Source of the DNA: Thalassia testudinum
Taxonomy: Eukaryota > Streptophyta > Magnoliopsida > Alismatales > Hydrocharitaceae
Reading direction: 5' to 3'
Assembly (NCBI GenBank): GCA_037157565.1
Contig: JAZHRO010000063.1
Span: 11,886,001 to 11,950,000, forward strand
Length of the DNA stretch: 64,000 nt
Position numbers and translations under genes: made by a program. A model generated the notes under the pieces. That model saw only the letters and a list, made by a program, of their open reading frames with translations, made no database searches and was not told the DNA's origin. Shown here one piece after another: positions 1-9,607 of this stretch (the stretch's first letter is position 1; each line of letters starts with the position of its first letter).

Positions 1-3000
1 AAGGGTCAATTATTTCAGAAGGAAGACGGGACAAGTGATCAGCTACCACGTTCTGCTTTCCCGCTTTGTCACGAATCTCAAGGTCAAATTCTTGCAACAG
101 CAAGATCCATCGGATTAATCGAGGTTTCGCGTCCTTCTTTGCAAGGAGATGCCTCACAGCTGAGTGATCCGAGTATATGATGACACGGGAACCCAGAAGG
201 TACGATCTGAACTTTTCTAGGGCAAATACTACAGCTAGCAGCTCTTTCTCAGTAACCGTATAGTTACGCTGAGCCTCATCGAGTGTTTTGCTGGCGTAGT
301 AAATGGCCACAGGTTTCCTGTCAATTTCCTGCCCCAAAACCGCTCCTACAGCAAAGTCGGATGCATCGCACATGATCTCAAAGGGTTGAGACCAATCAGG
401 GGGCTGTAGGATCGGGGCTTGGGTGACTCGGTCACGTAGGATTTCAAATGCTTGAGTGCATTCCTTGGAAATTTCAAAAGGAACATCCTTGGAGAGAAGA
501 GTGGTCAGGGGGCGCGCGATTTTTGAAAAATCAGGGATAAATCGTCGATAAAAACTGACATGCCCTAAAAAGGAACGGATGTCCCTGATCGAGCTAGGCA
601 TAGGAAGGTGAGAAATCAGATTAACCTTAGCTCGATCCACTTGGATACCTTTCTCCGAAATTGAGTGTCCCAGGACAATTCCCTCAGGCACCATGAAATG
701 GCTCTTTTCCCAGGAAAGAACCAAATTCACATCGATGCACCGCCTGAGTATCTGGACCAAGTGTTGGAGGCAATCGTCGAATGATGCTCCGAAAACTGAA
801 AAGTCATCCATGAAGACTTCCAGATAATCACCTACCATATCTGAGAATATGGCAAGCATGCATCGCTGAAAAGTAGCGGGTGCATTGCAAAGACCGAAAG
901 GCATCCTTCGGAAAGCGTATGTTCCGAAGGGGCAGGTGAACGTGGTCTTTTCTTGGTCCTCAGGATGGATTGCCACCTGGTTATAATCGGAGTACCCGTC
1001 AAGAAAGCAGAAGAACCTATTTCCCGTAAGTTTTTCGAGAATTTGATCAATGAAGGGTAGTGGGAAATGATCCTTCTTCGTGGAGGAATTGAGTCGGCGG
1101 TAATCTATACAAACTCTCCACGAGTTGGCTAATCGGGTAGGAATGATTTCTCCGGTCTCAGTCGTTATAGTGGTGAGTCCTGCCTTCTTGGGCACGACCT
1201 GAATTGGGCTCACCCAACGACTATCGGAGATCGGGTAGATGATCCTGGCATCTAACCACTTGATGATCTCCTTTTTCACGACCTCCTGTAGATTGGGGTT
1301 TAAGCGTCTCTGCAATTCACGAGAAGGTCGTGTGCCCTCTTCTGAATAGATATGATGAGTACAATAAGAGGGACTTATTCCAGTCAAATCATCGAGAGTC
1401 CATCCGATGGCTCTGCGATGTTGCTGGAGGACAACAATCAGACGGGATTCCTGTTCAGGACTGAGGTTGGAATTGATAATCACAGGAAGGGTCTTATTAG
1501 AACCCAAAAAGACGTATTTCAAGTGAGCAGGAAGGGGTTTCAGTTCGAGGATGGGGTTTTCAGCAGCAGCGGGTGGTTCAGTATAGATGTGAGGTTCAAG
1601 GGTGGGGGTTACTGGGTTGTTCATATCTGGATTCGACTCCTCTGTTTGCGGGTCAAGATCCTTCTGTGGTTGATGAGGCATAATCGAGTCATTCTGGAGG
1701 TGTGATTCATCAACCAAAGTCTTGATGTCACAAATTTGTTCGATGACGCCGCAATTAATTCCTTGTTGGGCCTTAAATATATCAATTTTTAGTGTTTGAT
1801 CTCCAAACTTAAGCTCTATTTGGCCCTCCTCACAGCTGATGTTGGCTCTAGCAGTAGCCAAGAAAGGTCTTCCTAGAATGATTGGTGTATCCCTAGGGTT
1901 CTCAGGTGCATCCATATCTAAGACTATAAAGTCCACTGGAAAATAGAAATCCCGCACTCTTACGATAACATCCTCGAGAATCCCTTTTGGAGACTTTATA
2001 GATCGATCTGCTAATTGTAATGTCACCTCGGTTGGTTTTAGCTCAGATTCTTCTAGATGGTCAAGTAAGGATGTGGGTATCAGGTTTATGGATGCACCCA
2101 AGTCTAACAATGCTCTATCAAATTGGGTACCACCTATCTTACAGGAAATCAGGGGAGTCCCAGGATCTTTTGCCTTGGGTGGGAGCCTACTAAGGATTAC
2201 AGAGCTGGCTTGCTCTGACAGAACAATTGGGCTCCCTCCCTTGGTTCGCGGCTTACGCTGGGGTGTACATATATTCTTTAGAAATCGTGCGTAAGCTGGT
2301 ACGTGGCGGATTGCATCCATCAAGGGGATGTTTATGTGGACCTGCTCAAAGAGCTTGACCAGGTCCTCCTCAGGGGCCACGGGTTTGGTGGTCTTCTTTC
2401 CCTTGGTCAGGGCCTCGGGAAACGGGATCTTGGTTGGTTCTTCTAGGATAGGTCCAGGTTGTGGATCCGGAACAGCGGTATCTTGGATAACTATCCTAGG
2501 GTCATGGTTATCAGGCTTGGAGTGGTTTGGATAATGCGGGTCTTGAGTTGTTTTACCACTACGTGTTGTTACAGAATTTAATCCGGCCTGATTTTGGTTT
2601 GGGTTTGGTAAGAGGGGTGGCTGCTGTTGAAATCCCGCATAAGAAGTTGAGGCTTCCATCTCGTCTGGAGATGGCGCAGTAGGGGCCTGATAAATCCATT
2701 GAGCGTGGCCTAAATTTGGATTCATAACGCGCTTCTGGGTTGGCACGTTATTTGGGTTAGGAAGAGGTTGGGAAGGGAGTGTGCCTGGCTGGCGAGAATT
2801 TGCCAACTGGGCCAGTTGAGTTTTAACTTCTGTAAGCTCGTCCTTGTGCTGTTTTTGAATAGCCGTATTCGTTTTTTGAATGTCAACCAGAGTCTGAAGG
2901 ATTAGGGACATTTGATCCTGATTTGGCCCTGATGGATAAGTAGGGTTGGGCCGAGGCTGAGGCGGCTGGTAATGACGAGAGGGCTGTGGGCGGGACTGAA

Positions 3001-4348
3001 AAGGTGGTCTTTGGGTTTGGGAATTTCCCGCCCACTGAAAATTGGGATGGTTTCTCCATCCAGGATTGTAAGTGTTGGAGAATGGGTCGTTCTGGATGGC
3101 GTTGAGGTCCTCGCAGGTCTGTGGAACCTCCTGAGAATCAGGGAAAGGGGGAATGGAGTTCCCCCGGCTGGTGTAGAAAGGATCGGATGATCCTCCGATC
3201 CAAGAATCAGATGGGGATGGATATGGGTCCATCCCAGGGGAAGATCGGTGGAGGATGTTTTGCACAGTCTCCTGTGTGGAAGGAGGTTGTGCAAAGGAGT
3301 TACGCGCGGAGGTGGCTCGCTGCAAGTGCTGAGTCAGCTCATCCACCTTCTTTTCAATGATTGAGACCTTGTCCAATCGACTGGCCATTAATTCCAGGTC
3401 GACTGATGCGGACAGGCCCTGCGTCTCATGTGCTCCCTTAAGATTCGTCGCTGCGCGGGTATTCGTCCTGTCGAATAATCCCATGGAGTCATTGTTGATG
3501 GAGTTCTCGCACATGTTTTTGAGAATCTCCCATATGGTGTCTTCATGTTGACCCATGATGTTTCCTCCGCAAGTTGCATTGACGAAAAGGCGGATGTCCT
3601 CACGGAGTCCCTGGTAAAAAGATTGGACTTGCTCCCATTTAGGAACTCCGTGATGGGGGCACTTTCTCATGAGATCCTGAAAACGATCCCATGCCTCATG
3701 GAGAGGTTCTCCTGATTGTTGAGTGAAGTGTGTAATCTGATGGCGCAAGGCGTTGGTCCGACCAACGGGAAAAAACTTTTTCAAAAACTCGGATTGAAGT
3801 TCTTCCCAAGTGTTGATCGGCCGGGTCTGAGTTTGATACCAATGGGCGGCCTTGTCCATAAGAGAAAAGGAGAACATCTTCATGAGAAGAATATCCCGAT
3901 TTTGCGCATCTGATCCAAAAGTGTGGGCCAGATGCTTTAGCTGTTTGATGTGCTGGAAGGGATCTTCAGAATTAAGCCCATGGAATTTAGGTATAGCATG
4001 AATCATGTTGGGCTTTAATTCGGAATCAGGTCCTCCAGTCGGGATTCTGACTCGAGGCTCAATGGCCACCGCAGCAGGATTGTAGTGGTCCCGCATCATA
4101 GGACGCTGTGGTGGGTGCACGAAGTTTTGGAAGAGGTCATTGAGTCGCTGGAGCTGGTGTTCCAGATTATTTTCTTCTTCAACTGGCTGAGCCATGATGG
4201 GGGAAGAAGAAGAACTTGGTTCTGAATCAGAAGAGAGAATAATGTGAGGGTGTTGCTGCACAAACACGGGCGTCGAGGCTTGGCCTTGACGAGAGCGAAT
4301 TTCTAAAGGAGGTCTTAAGGGTGGTCTTAGGGACCTCCTTCCGTACAT
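1..4348 (-). CDS. Athila-like Ty3/gypsy gag-pol polyprotein, copy 1, truncated by window edge
   Basis: The frame starts at the ATG at 4346-4348 and stays open to the left edge (about 1449 codons). It therefore holds Gag, the aspartic protease, reverse transcriptase and RNase H, and stops in the RNase H-integrase linker. It is the same sequence as 10960-15307 (constant offset 10959) with only a handful of substitutions by eye (near 2629, 2846, 3088 and 3519, and one in the leader near 4433) and no frame break, so the reading frame looks intact. It encodes the particle and replication proteins of an LTR retrotransposon acting in cytoplasmic particles. Its 5' LTR is LTR A at 5280-8042. Integrase and the 3' end lie outside the window. 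Confidence 0.9.
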   Translation of the reverse strand, partial: MYGRRSLRPPLRPPLEIRSRQGQASTPVFVQQHPHIILSSDSEPSSSSSPIMAQPVEEENNLEHQLQRLNDLFQNFVHPPQRPMMRDHYNPAAVAIEPRVRIPTGGPDSELKPNMIHAIPKFHGLNSEDPFQHIKQLKHLAHTFGSDAQNRDILLMKMFSFSLMDKAAHWYQTQTRPINTWEELQSEFLKKFFPVGRTNALRHQITHFTQQSGEPLHEAWDRFQDLMRKCPHHGVPKWEQVQSFYQGLREDIRLFVNATCGGNIMGQHEDTIWEILKNMCENSINNDSMGLFDRTNTRAATNLKGAHETQGLSASVDLELMASRLDKVSIIEKKVDELTQHLQRATSARNSFAQPPSTQETVQNILHRSSPGMDPYPSPSDSWIGGSSDPFYTSRGNSIPPFPDSQEVPQTCEDLNAIQNDPFSNTYNPGWRNHPNFQWAGNSQTQRPPFQSRPQPSRHYQPPQPRPNPTYPSGPNQDQMSLILQTLVDIQKTNTAIQKQHKDELTEVKTQLAQLANSRQPGTLPSQPLPNPNNVPTQKRVMNPNLGHAQWIYQAPTAPSPDEMEASTSYAGFQQQPPLLPNPNQNQAGLNSVTTRSGKTTQDPHYPNHSKPDNHDPRIVIQDTAVPDPQPGPILEEPTKIPFPEALTKGKKTTKPVAPEEDLVKLFEQVHINIPLMDAIRHVPAYARFLKNICTPQRKPRTKGGSPIVLSEQASSVILSRLPPKAKDPGTPLISCKIGGTQFDRALLDLGASINLIPTSLLDHLEESELKPTEVTLQLADRSIKSPKGILEDVIVRVRDFYFPVDFIVLDMDAPENPRDTPIILGRPFLATARANISCEEGQIELKFGDQTLKIDIFKAQQGINCGVIEQICDIKTLVDESHLQNDSIMPHQPQKDLDPQTEESNPDMNNPVTPTLEPHIYTEPPAAAENPILELKPLPAHLKYVFLGSNKTLPVIINSNLSPEQESRLIVVLQQHRRAIGWTLDDLTGISPSYCTHHIYSEEGTRPSRELQRRLNPNLQEVVKKEIIKWLDARIIYPISDSRWVSPIQVVPKKAGLTTITTETGEIIPTRLANSWRVCIDYRRLNSSTKKDHFPLPFIDQILEKLTGNRFFCFLDGYSDYNQVAIHPEDQEKTTFTCPFGTYAFRRMPFGLCNAPATFQRCMLAIFSDMVGDYLEVFMDDFSVFGASFDDCLQHLVQILRRCIDVNLVLSWEKSHFMVPEGIVLGHSISEKGIQVDRAKVNLISHLPMPSSIRDIRSFLGHVSFYRRFIPDFSKIARPLTTLLSKDVPFEISKECTQAFEILRDRVTQAPILQPPDWSQPFEIMCDASDFAVGAVLGQEIDRKPVAIYYASKTLDEAQRNYTVTEKELLAVVFALEKFRSYLLGSRVIIYSDHSAVRHLLAKKDAKPRLIRWILLLQEFDLEIRDKAGKQNVVADHLSRLPSEIIDP

Positions 4349-5257
4349 GCACTGTTGGAAGAGGTAAGTTTAGAAGGTGCTGGACCCAATCAAGACACCC
4401 AAAAATGTGTTGGGTGACTATAGAGGTGCGGGGTAGATGGACCCCTTGATCAGAAAGATCGTCCACCTGAGAATTACCTGGGCAGCCAGAGAGGGAGAGT
4501 CCCGCGAAGACCCCTACATGGTAGAGCGTCCCCACGGGTTACAGGGTTTCCCCCACCCGACCTCTCTTGTCACTGCGATTCCAGGTAGACCAGAATGGGG
4601 ATCTTGACCTCTTAAGTCTACCAATTTTAAGATCAGGGTGCTTAAGGTTTCACTTGAACTTTAGTCTTTTAAGTGCAAAGAGTGACCTAATTTAAGGTTG
4701 GTTGACCCAAGGGGTCAACTTTACCTCTTGTTTTCTTAGAGAGCTTTTAGGTCTTGTCTTTTAGGGTTCAAGTGTTTAGAGAGCCAATTGTTTTAGGTTT
4801 TCTTTTGAATAGGTATTTTCAATCAATGGTTTAGGCACACTTCTTTTGGATTTTCTCCATTCTTGATTTAAGTAGTGTGTCTCTAAAACCCTACTGTTGA
4901 ATCTTATGTTGGCTCTACTTGGTCCAGTTAGTTCTTTGTTGGGTAATTAGGGCTCAAGCAAGAATGTGTTAGCCCTTAAATACCCTTAATAGTGTGCAGG
5001 ACTAATGAGTTGAAAACATGCAACTCTTTATGGTTACTAAGTATGGAAGACAGGTTAGCCCTATATTGCTTGTTCTTTTCTTTTCTTCCTCTTTAGAGTT
5101 TAGGGGTTAATAGCGAGAGGAAAAATTTACCTGTCCTCGGAGTGGTTGTCGTGCGGTTGCTTGTCTTCTTGATTTCCTGTAGTTTTCTGCACAAAAGAAA
5201 GGAGATTATCAGAAATTAAAAAGAAACAGGAATGTTTACCTCTAGAATAGCCGTTGC
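4349..5257 (-). other. 5' untranslated leader of copy 1
   Basis: This is non-coding leader between the primer site and the gag ATG. It is nearly identical to 15308-16216. Diverged forms of its gag-proximal part (about 4380-4600) recur at 30185-30480 on the plus strand and at about 60000-60230 on the minus strand, so this block is conserved between autonomous and pol-less elements. That would fit an RNA packaging or translation signal (inference). Confidence 0.7.
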
Positions 5258-5275
5258 TCCCCGGCAACGGCGCCA
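5258..5275 (-). promoter_or_regulatory. Primer binding site, tRNA-Asp type (copy 1)
   Basis: On the minus strand it reads TGGCGCCGTTGCCGGGGA, complementary to the 3' end of plant tRNA-Asp(GTC) as I recall it. It lies four bases downstream of the LTR end. Minus-strand cDNA synthesis would start here. It is the arm of a hairpin: CCGTTGC, a six-base loop, then GCAACGG. Confidence 0.9.
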
Positions 5276-5279
5276 AAAA

Positions 5280-8042
5280 TGATAGGGCACAGATATATAA
5301 CCGGATTTTATTGTTATAGCGTTGTAGTATAGCCAGTTATTGCCATCATTTCAAATATATAATTTTTTTACTCGGAAAATAAAAGAGTTCCCGAGGTCGA
5401 ACTCAGGGAGCAAGTTGTATTCTAGGGGTACAAGTTTCTTTTACAAAAATAAAGAAAGAGAGAGAGAAAGAATTTGTTGTCTTTTCTTCTTTTCTCTTTA
5501 CTTCTCCTCGTCTCAGATCTTCTGTTATCTTCTTCTTCTTTATCTGCAGTGGTGATGTTCTTCTTCTTTCTTTCAGCTGTTCCTGTTCTTCCTTTTTCTT
5601 CTGCAGAGCGATCCTGTTCTTCTTCTTTTCCTTTCTTTCTTCTTTTCCTTTCTTCAGATTTTCTTCTCGTGCTTCTCTTCTTTCAGTTCTTCCCTTGTTC
5701 TTTTGTGTTCTCCTCTGCCTCGCCTTCTTCTGTTGTTCTTCAGATCTCCTTCTTTCTTCTTTCTTCTTTTCCCTTCAGGACGTCGTCTGATTTTCCAATC
5801 AGACGACTTAAACCGCTTGTTGCTACAGTGTCTCCCTCAGCTTCCTTCTTCTTCCGCGGTCCTTCTTCTTCACCTGTGCCTGCACACTTCAGAGTTTATG
5901 TCAGAGGACAAAACCTACTCTACCCTTCCCCCCCCGCGTCTCTCTCTCTCAGAATCCGCTCTTGGGAAAGCTCTCCCAGAGCTGCCGGGTAGTCGGGTAC
6001 GGGTCGCGCCCGGGTCCAGGCCCACCGGCGTGTGTGGTGGGCGAGGAGTGCAGGTCAGTCTAAGTCGGGTCGGGTCAGGTCCGCGGGGCGTGAGCGCGGA
6101 CGAGACCGGGTAACCGGGCGGGTGTAGGGGACCTCACCCCATGTGCTGAGGCAGTAAGCCTCCAGCACTTTTGCGCCTTATACCGCTGCGCCTCTTCAGA
6201 CTTTTCCGAGGTGGGACTAAATGTCCCACCCTAATTGAGCGCCCGCAGCGGAGAAAGCAGCGGGCGATCGCGACTTCACGCGAGGCTTTCGCCCCAGCTG
6301 CGAGCCTGATGCTTTGTCGAAACACCTCGCAAGGTCTGGGAGTCGAATCTGGGCGTGGGGCGCCTGCAGCTGCAGGCGGAAGCAGCTCCTTCTGCACGGC
6401 AATGGCGGCGGAGGTCGGGTGGCCTGTTCACAGCAAAACGGCCTCTCGGCCTAATCAGAAGGTGCCGGGAGCTTCGCCAGGGTGCGGCGAAGCTCGTGTG
6501 GGTGGTGGCGAGGCATGGGGCGGCGTGCAAGGGCTGCCCTAGGTCGGACTGTGGGTCGGAGGATGGGTTTGTTCGGTGGGGTTGCAGAGGGTGATGTGGG
6601 GGAAGTGGAAGGGCGGGGGTTGATCAGGATGAGGAGGCGGAGGTTCTGCGGTGGTCGGCGAGCCGTGTGGGTTGCTGAGGTGATGGGAGCGGCTCGCCGG
6701 AGGATGGCCGGAGGCGGAGAAGGTGAGGGTGAACAGGAGCGGTCGAGGGTTTAATCAAATAAAAGACAGTGAGGAAAAGAAAGAGGGGGAGATGGGGAGG
6801 AGTTCTGACCTAGCTACGGAGACGAAAGGGGACGGGGCAGGGCGACAGTCGTATCGACTGTCGCCGGAGAAGAAGATGCCCAGGGGAAGGGGCGGCGGCG
6901 AGCGGAGAGTCGGAGAGGCGCCAGCTGGGTACGGCGTGGCGCGGGAAGAGCAGGGGAGGAAGTCTCTGCTGCTGGTATTGCGGCAGAGCGAAGAGGAGGA
7001 GGAGGAAGAACCGCCGGAGCTGGTGGGCGTCTGCCGGAGTGAGAGGAGAGGAAAGTTGGGGGTTTTCTCCGTCAGATCCGAGCTGCCGAGGTCGGTGGAG
7101 CGACGGGGGTATTTATAGGGATCAAAACAGGGAGGAAGGCGGAGGGAGACGACATGTCTCCCTCGCCGGAGGACGCCGGAGGTGGAAACCCATACCGTCT
7201 GTGCGTTTGCACGGCCGGTATGGTGGGTTACAGCGACCAGGGGGGTGTCCCTGCGACGGCTGACGACGCAGGGCACCCCCGGTTTACTTGCCAGGCTCTC
7301 CCCCTCACCCTGCGCGGCGCCATGCTCCGCGCAAGGTCGCCGGAGCATGGTGCTGGCAGGTTTTGCAGGGGGGACCTGAACGCAAAGAACGAACGAGAGT
7401 TAGGGGCCAAAATGCGAGGGTTCAAAAGTTGAGGGCCAAAAAGTAAATATATAAGGACCAAAGTGTAAAGTTGGTCAAGGAGGTTTCTTCTTAGGCTCAA
7501 GTTTTTATACATGACTAATTAGGACCTAAGGAATCTGATGGTGAATTTCATTTCTATATTAAACCTTGTTTGACCGGTCAATTTATGCGAAAACCCAAAT
7601 TAAGTTATTAATTGGGCGTGGTTCTCAATGTAGGTCAAAATGGGTTCTGAAGGCCAAATTGAAGGTTCTAAACCCTAGAGATTATTTTTCTATGAATTTT
7701 AGAGGGTTTATTCTATTTTTACTTTGCCTCTAACCTCGTGAATTGAAGTGGGTTATTTTAGGGTTACAGATTATCATTTAGTTTCTTGGAATTGCTGTAG
7801 CCCTTGCTAGATCATTTCATCCCACTTTTATTCTTATTAAGTTGCTTTGACCTATGTTTGGGCCCTGAATTACCCTGTATGCAGATTATACTGGTAAAAT
7901 TACATTTTTACCCCTTATGACTTATTTTCTCCTTAAACTCAGAATTCTCTGAGTTAAGCCTTTCCTTGAGTTATGTAGGAGCTTTTATCCTTTGTATTAG
8001 GTCAAAATGAGCTAGTTATGGCTCATGATGAGGTTCTCATCA
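5280..8042 (-). repeat. LTR A, shared middle LTR of the tandem Athila-like pair
   Basis: This 2763-bp LTR starts TGATGAGAACC (at 8042, minus strand) and ends CCCTATCA at 5280. It is bordered by a polypurine tract on one side and a primer site on the other, so it is the 3' LTR of copy 2 and the 5' LTR of copy 1. The Pol II TATA box CCTATAAATA is at 7110-7120 (minus). Downstream in sense are a hairpin (6841-6865), an snRNA-type USE plus TATA (6177-6217), a second hairpin (5782-5807), a purine-rich sense tract (about 5460-5770), a conserved GTTCGACCTC block (5390-5411) and a segment complementary to tRNA-Asp (5319-5332). By eye it differs from LTR B at about 34 sites, nearly all transitions, as expected for methylated silent DNA. 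Confidence 0.9.
6177..6217 (-). promoter_or_regulatory. snRNA-type USE plus TATA in LTR A
   Basis: Minus strand: GTCCCACCTCG (6207-6217), one mismatch from the plant U-snRNA upstream sequence element RTCCCACATCG; then exactly 24 bp; then TATAAG (6177-6182). Confidence 0.5.
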
Positions 8043-8056
8043 TACCCCCATGCCTA
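8043..8056 (-). promoter_or_regulatory. 3' polypurine tract of copy 2
   Basis: On the minus strand TAGGCATGGGGGTA directly abuts the LTR start TGATGAG. It is the expected primer for plus-strand synthesis. Confidence 0.8.
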
Positions 8057-9607
8057 GCCTCTGCTAGTCCCTTAGCAAAAACTTAAGGTTTCAACCCTTG
8101 TTCTAGACCATGAAGTTTTTAATAGTTTTAGATAAGTGCCTTTTTTATTTGAGCATAGATTAGGTTAGAATGCTGACCATAGGCCTAAAAGGTACTCTAG
8201 TACCAATCAAGATCCAAATCTGTCTAGCCTTAGCCTCAGTCTTTAGCAAAGGTTTTTAAGGTCCACAAGAACTAACCTAAGGTTTATTGGACTTTGTGGT
8301 TAAAGCACCCGTGCTTGAAATGATTTTAGCCCTGGCTTAGTTCGCAGTGCGTTTTGTAAGAGAGAGATAGAAAGTTTTTCAGTTTGGAGAGTTTTCTCTC
8401 TCTTTTTCTTTTTAGTTCTAGCCTAGGATTGGCTTTTCAACACGGTCTGTATCAGATTCCTTGCTCCCATCATCAATCCTCAAGGGTTCCTGGCGATCGA
8501 TGCTTCGAGATAGCACCGCCCATGGCAACCCCCGGAACCCTGGCTATTGATATTTCGAGATAATCCCATCCATGGTGTTCCGTGGCCGAATCCAGACCCT
8601 GGCAATTGACACTTCGAGATAATGCCATCCATGGAATCTGAACCAGCAGAGTGCTTACATGCCCCCAGTAGGATATGTAAATATCCTAAGAGACAAGCAC
8701 CAAGGAGATGATATTTTGTTACGCATCTTCGAGGGGATTTCCCGCCTCTCCGCGCTGGGAACTCGTCCAAATCACCTTGTGTTGATCGGCCGCTCCTATT
8801 CTAGGTGTTCTTTTCAGAATTTTGCGACGCTTCTGCGTGATTCTGATTTTTACGCTTACTGAACCAGGCTGTGTGTGAGGTTAGGGTGCTTAGGTTACTG
8901 AGTCCCGTAAACCAAAAATTAGTTAACGAGGCTAAATACTCCCTAAGCCTTAGACCTAATGCTTCAGCTTTTCATTTTCCTCAACCTCTTGAGGAGTGTC
9001 CAGATCTTAATGGGTACTAAGAGTCTATTCAAGAATGCCTAAGGTTTGCATTCTTACTAATCTCATTGTGCACTTTTCAGTTATTTTCTTGAATGAGGTC
9101 TAGAACTTAGGTTAATTCCTTAGTTCCTTACTAATGACTATCACCTTTTCTCATAATTTTGTGCTCCTTTTTCATTTTGTTTCTTTTCTCCTTCACAAAA
9201 TTTCCTTCTCCTTTTATTCTTTTTCGAATTTTTTTTTTTTAATTTTTAATTTTTATGGTGTTTTTGGCATATGTGAATTTCTTTGTTTGAAACCTTTTCT
9301 TACAAGTTTTGCACTTTCATACCCCCCCCATGCCTAAGATTTGCAATGTCCTCATTGTAACCTAGGGGGTTTTTATTTAACTTAGTTCATTCCTTAAGAC
9401 AGAAATTTGGATGAGTGAATGGGTCGGGGTGACTGTTGCGGACGATTTCTAATCTCAGATGCACGCACCTGAGGTGGAGTCGGCTGTCTTAAAGTGTGAA
9501 CTTCAAGTGCAAAAAGGTGTCAGAACAAGTTTCAGGTTTTCAAAGAGAATGACGGGCTGCCTCCCGTTAAGCGCTGAGTTTTACGCCATCGGCTGGGCGC
9601 AATAAGC
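8057..9607 (-). other. 3' non-coding region of the Athila-like element
   Basis: About 1.55 kb lies between the gag-pol stop and the polypurine tract. No env-like frame is visible, although many Athila relatives have one. It holds, in sense order: the motif GCGCTTAACGGGAGGC (9551-9577), an internal GCATGGGGGGGG tract after a small CAATG/CATTG hairpin (9321-9360), and an imperfect tandem array (8486-8640). The same three blocks recur in the pol-less elements at 41857-43060 and 52610-53792. Confidence 0.75.
8486..8640 (-). repeat. Imperfect tandem repeats, about 55-60 bp units
   Basis: About three units share the core CTTCGAGATAA followed by CCATCCATGG. Diverged arrays sit at the matching place in two other elements (42843-43030 and 52617-52790). 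Confidence 0.7.

Noticed and set aside
5474..5992. Phe/Ser/Leu-rich frames in the CT-rich part of the LTRs (also 16433-16951, 26823-27329, 35937-36382)
   Set aside because: Low-complexity pyrimidine tracts read as protein, antisense to the element, and differing between LTRs.
6755..7348. 197-aa minus-strand frame in LTR A and its relatives in B and H
   Set aside because: It spans the LTR transcription start and TATA, has low-complexity Ser stretches, and is broken differently in B and H. Treated as LTR sequence.
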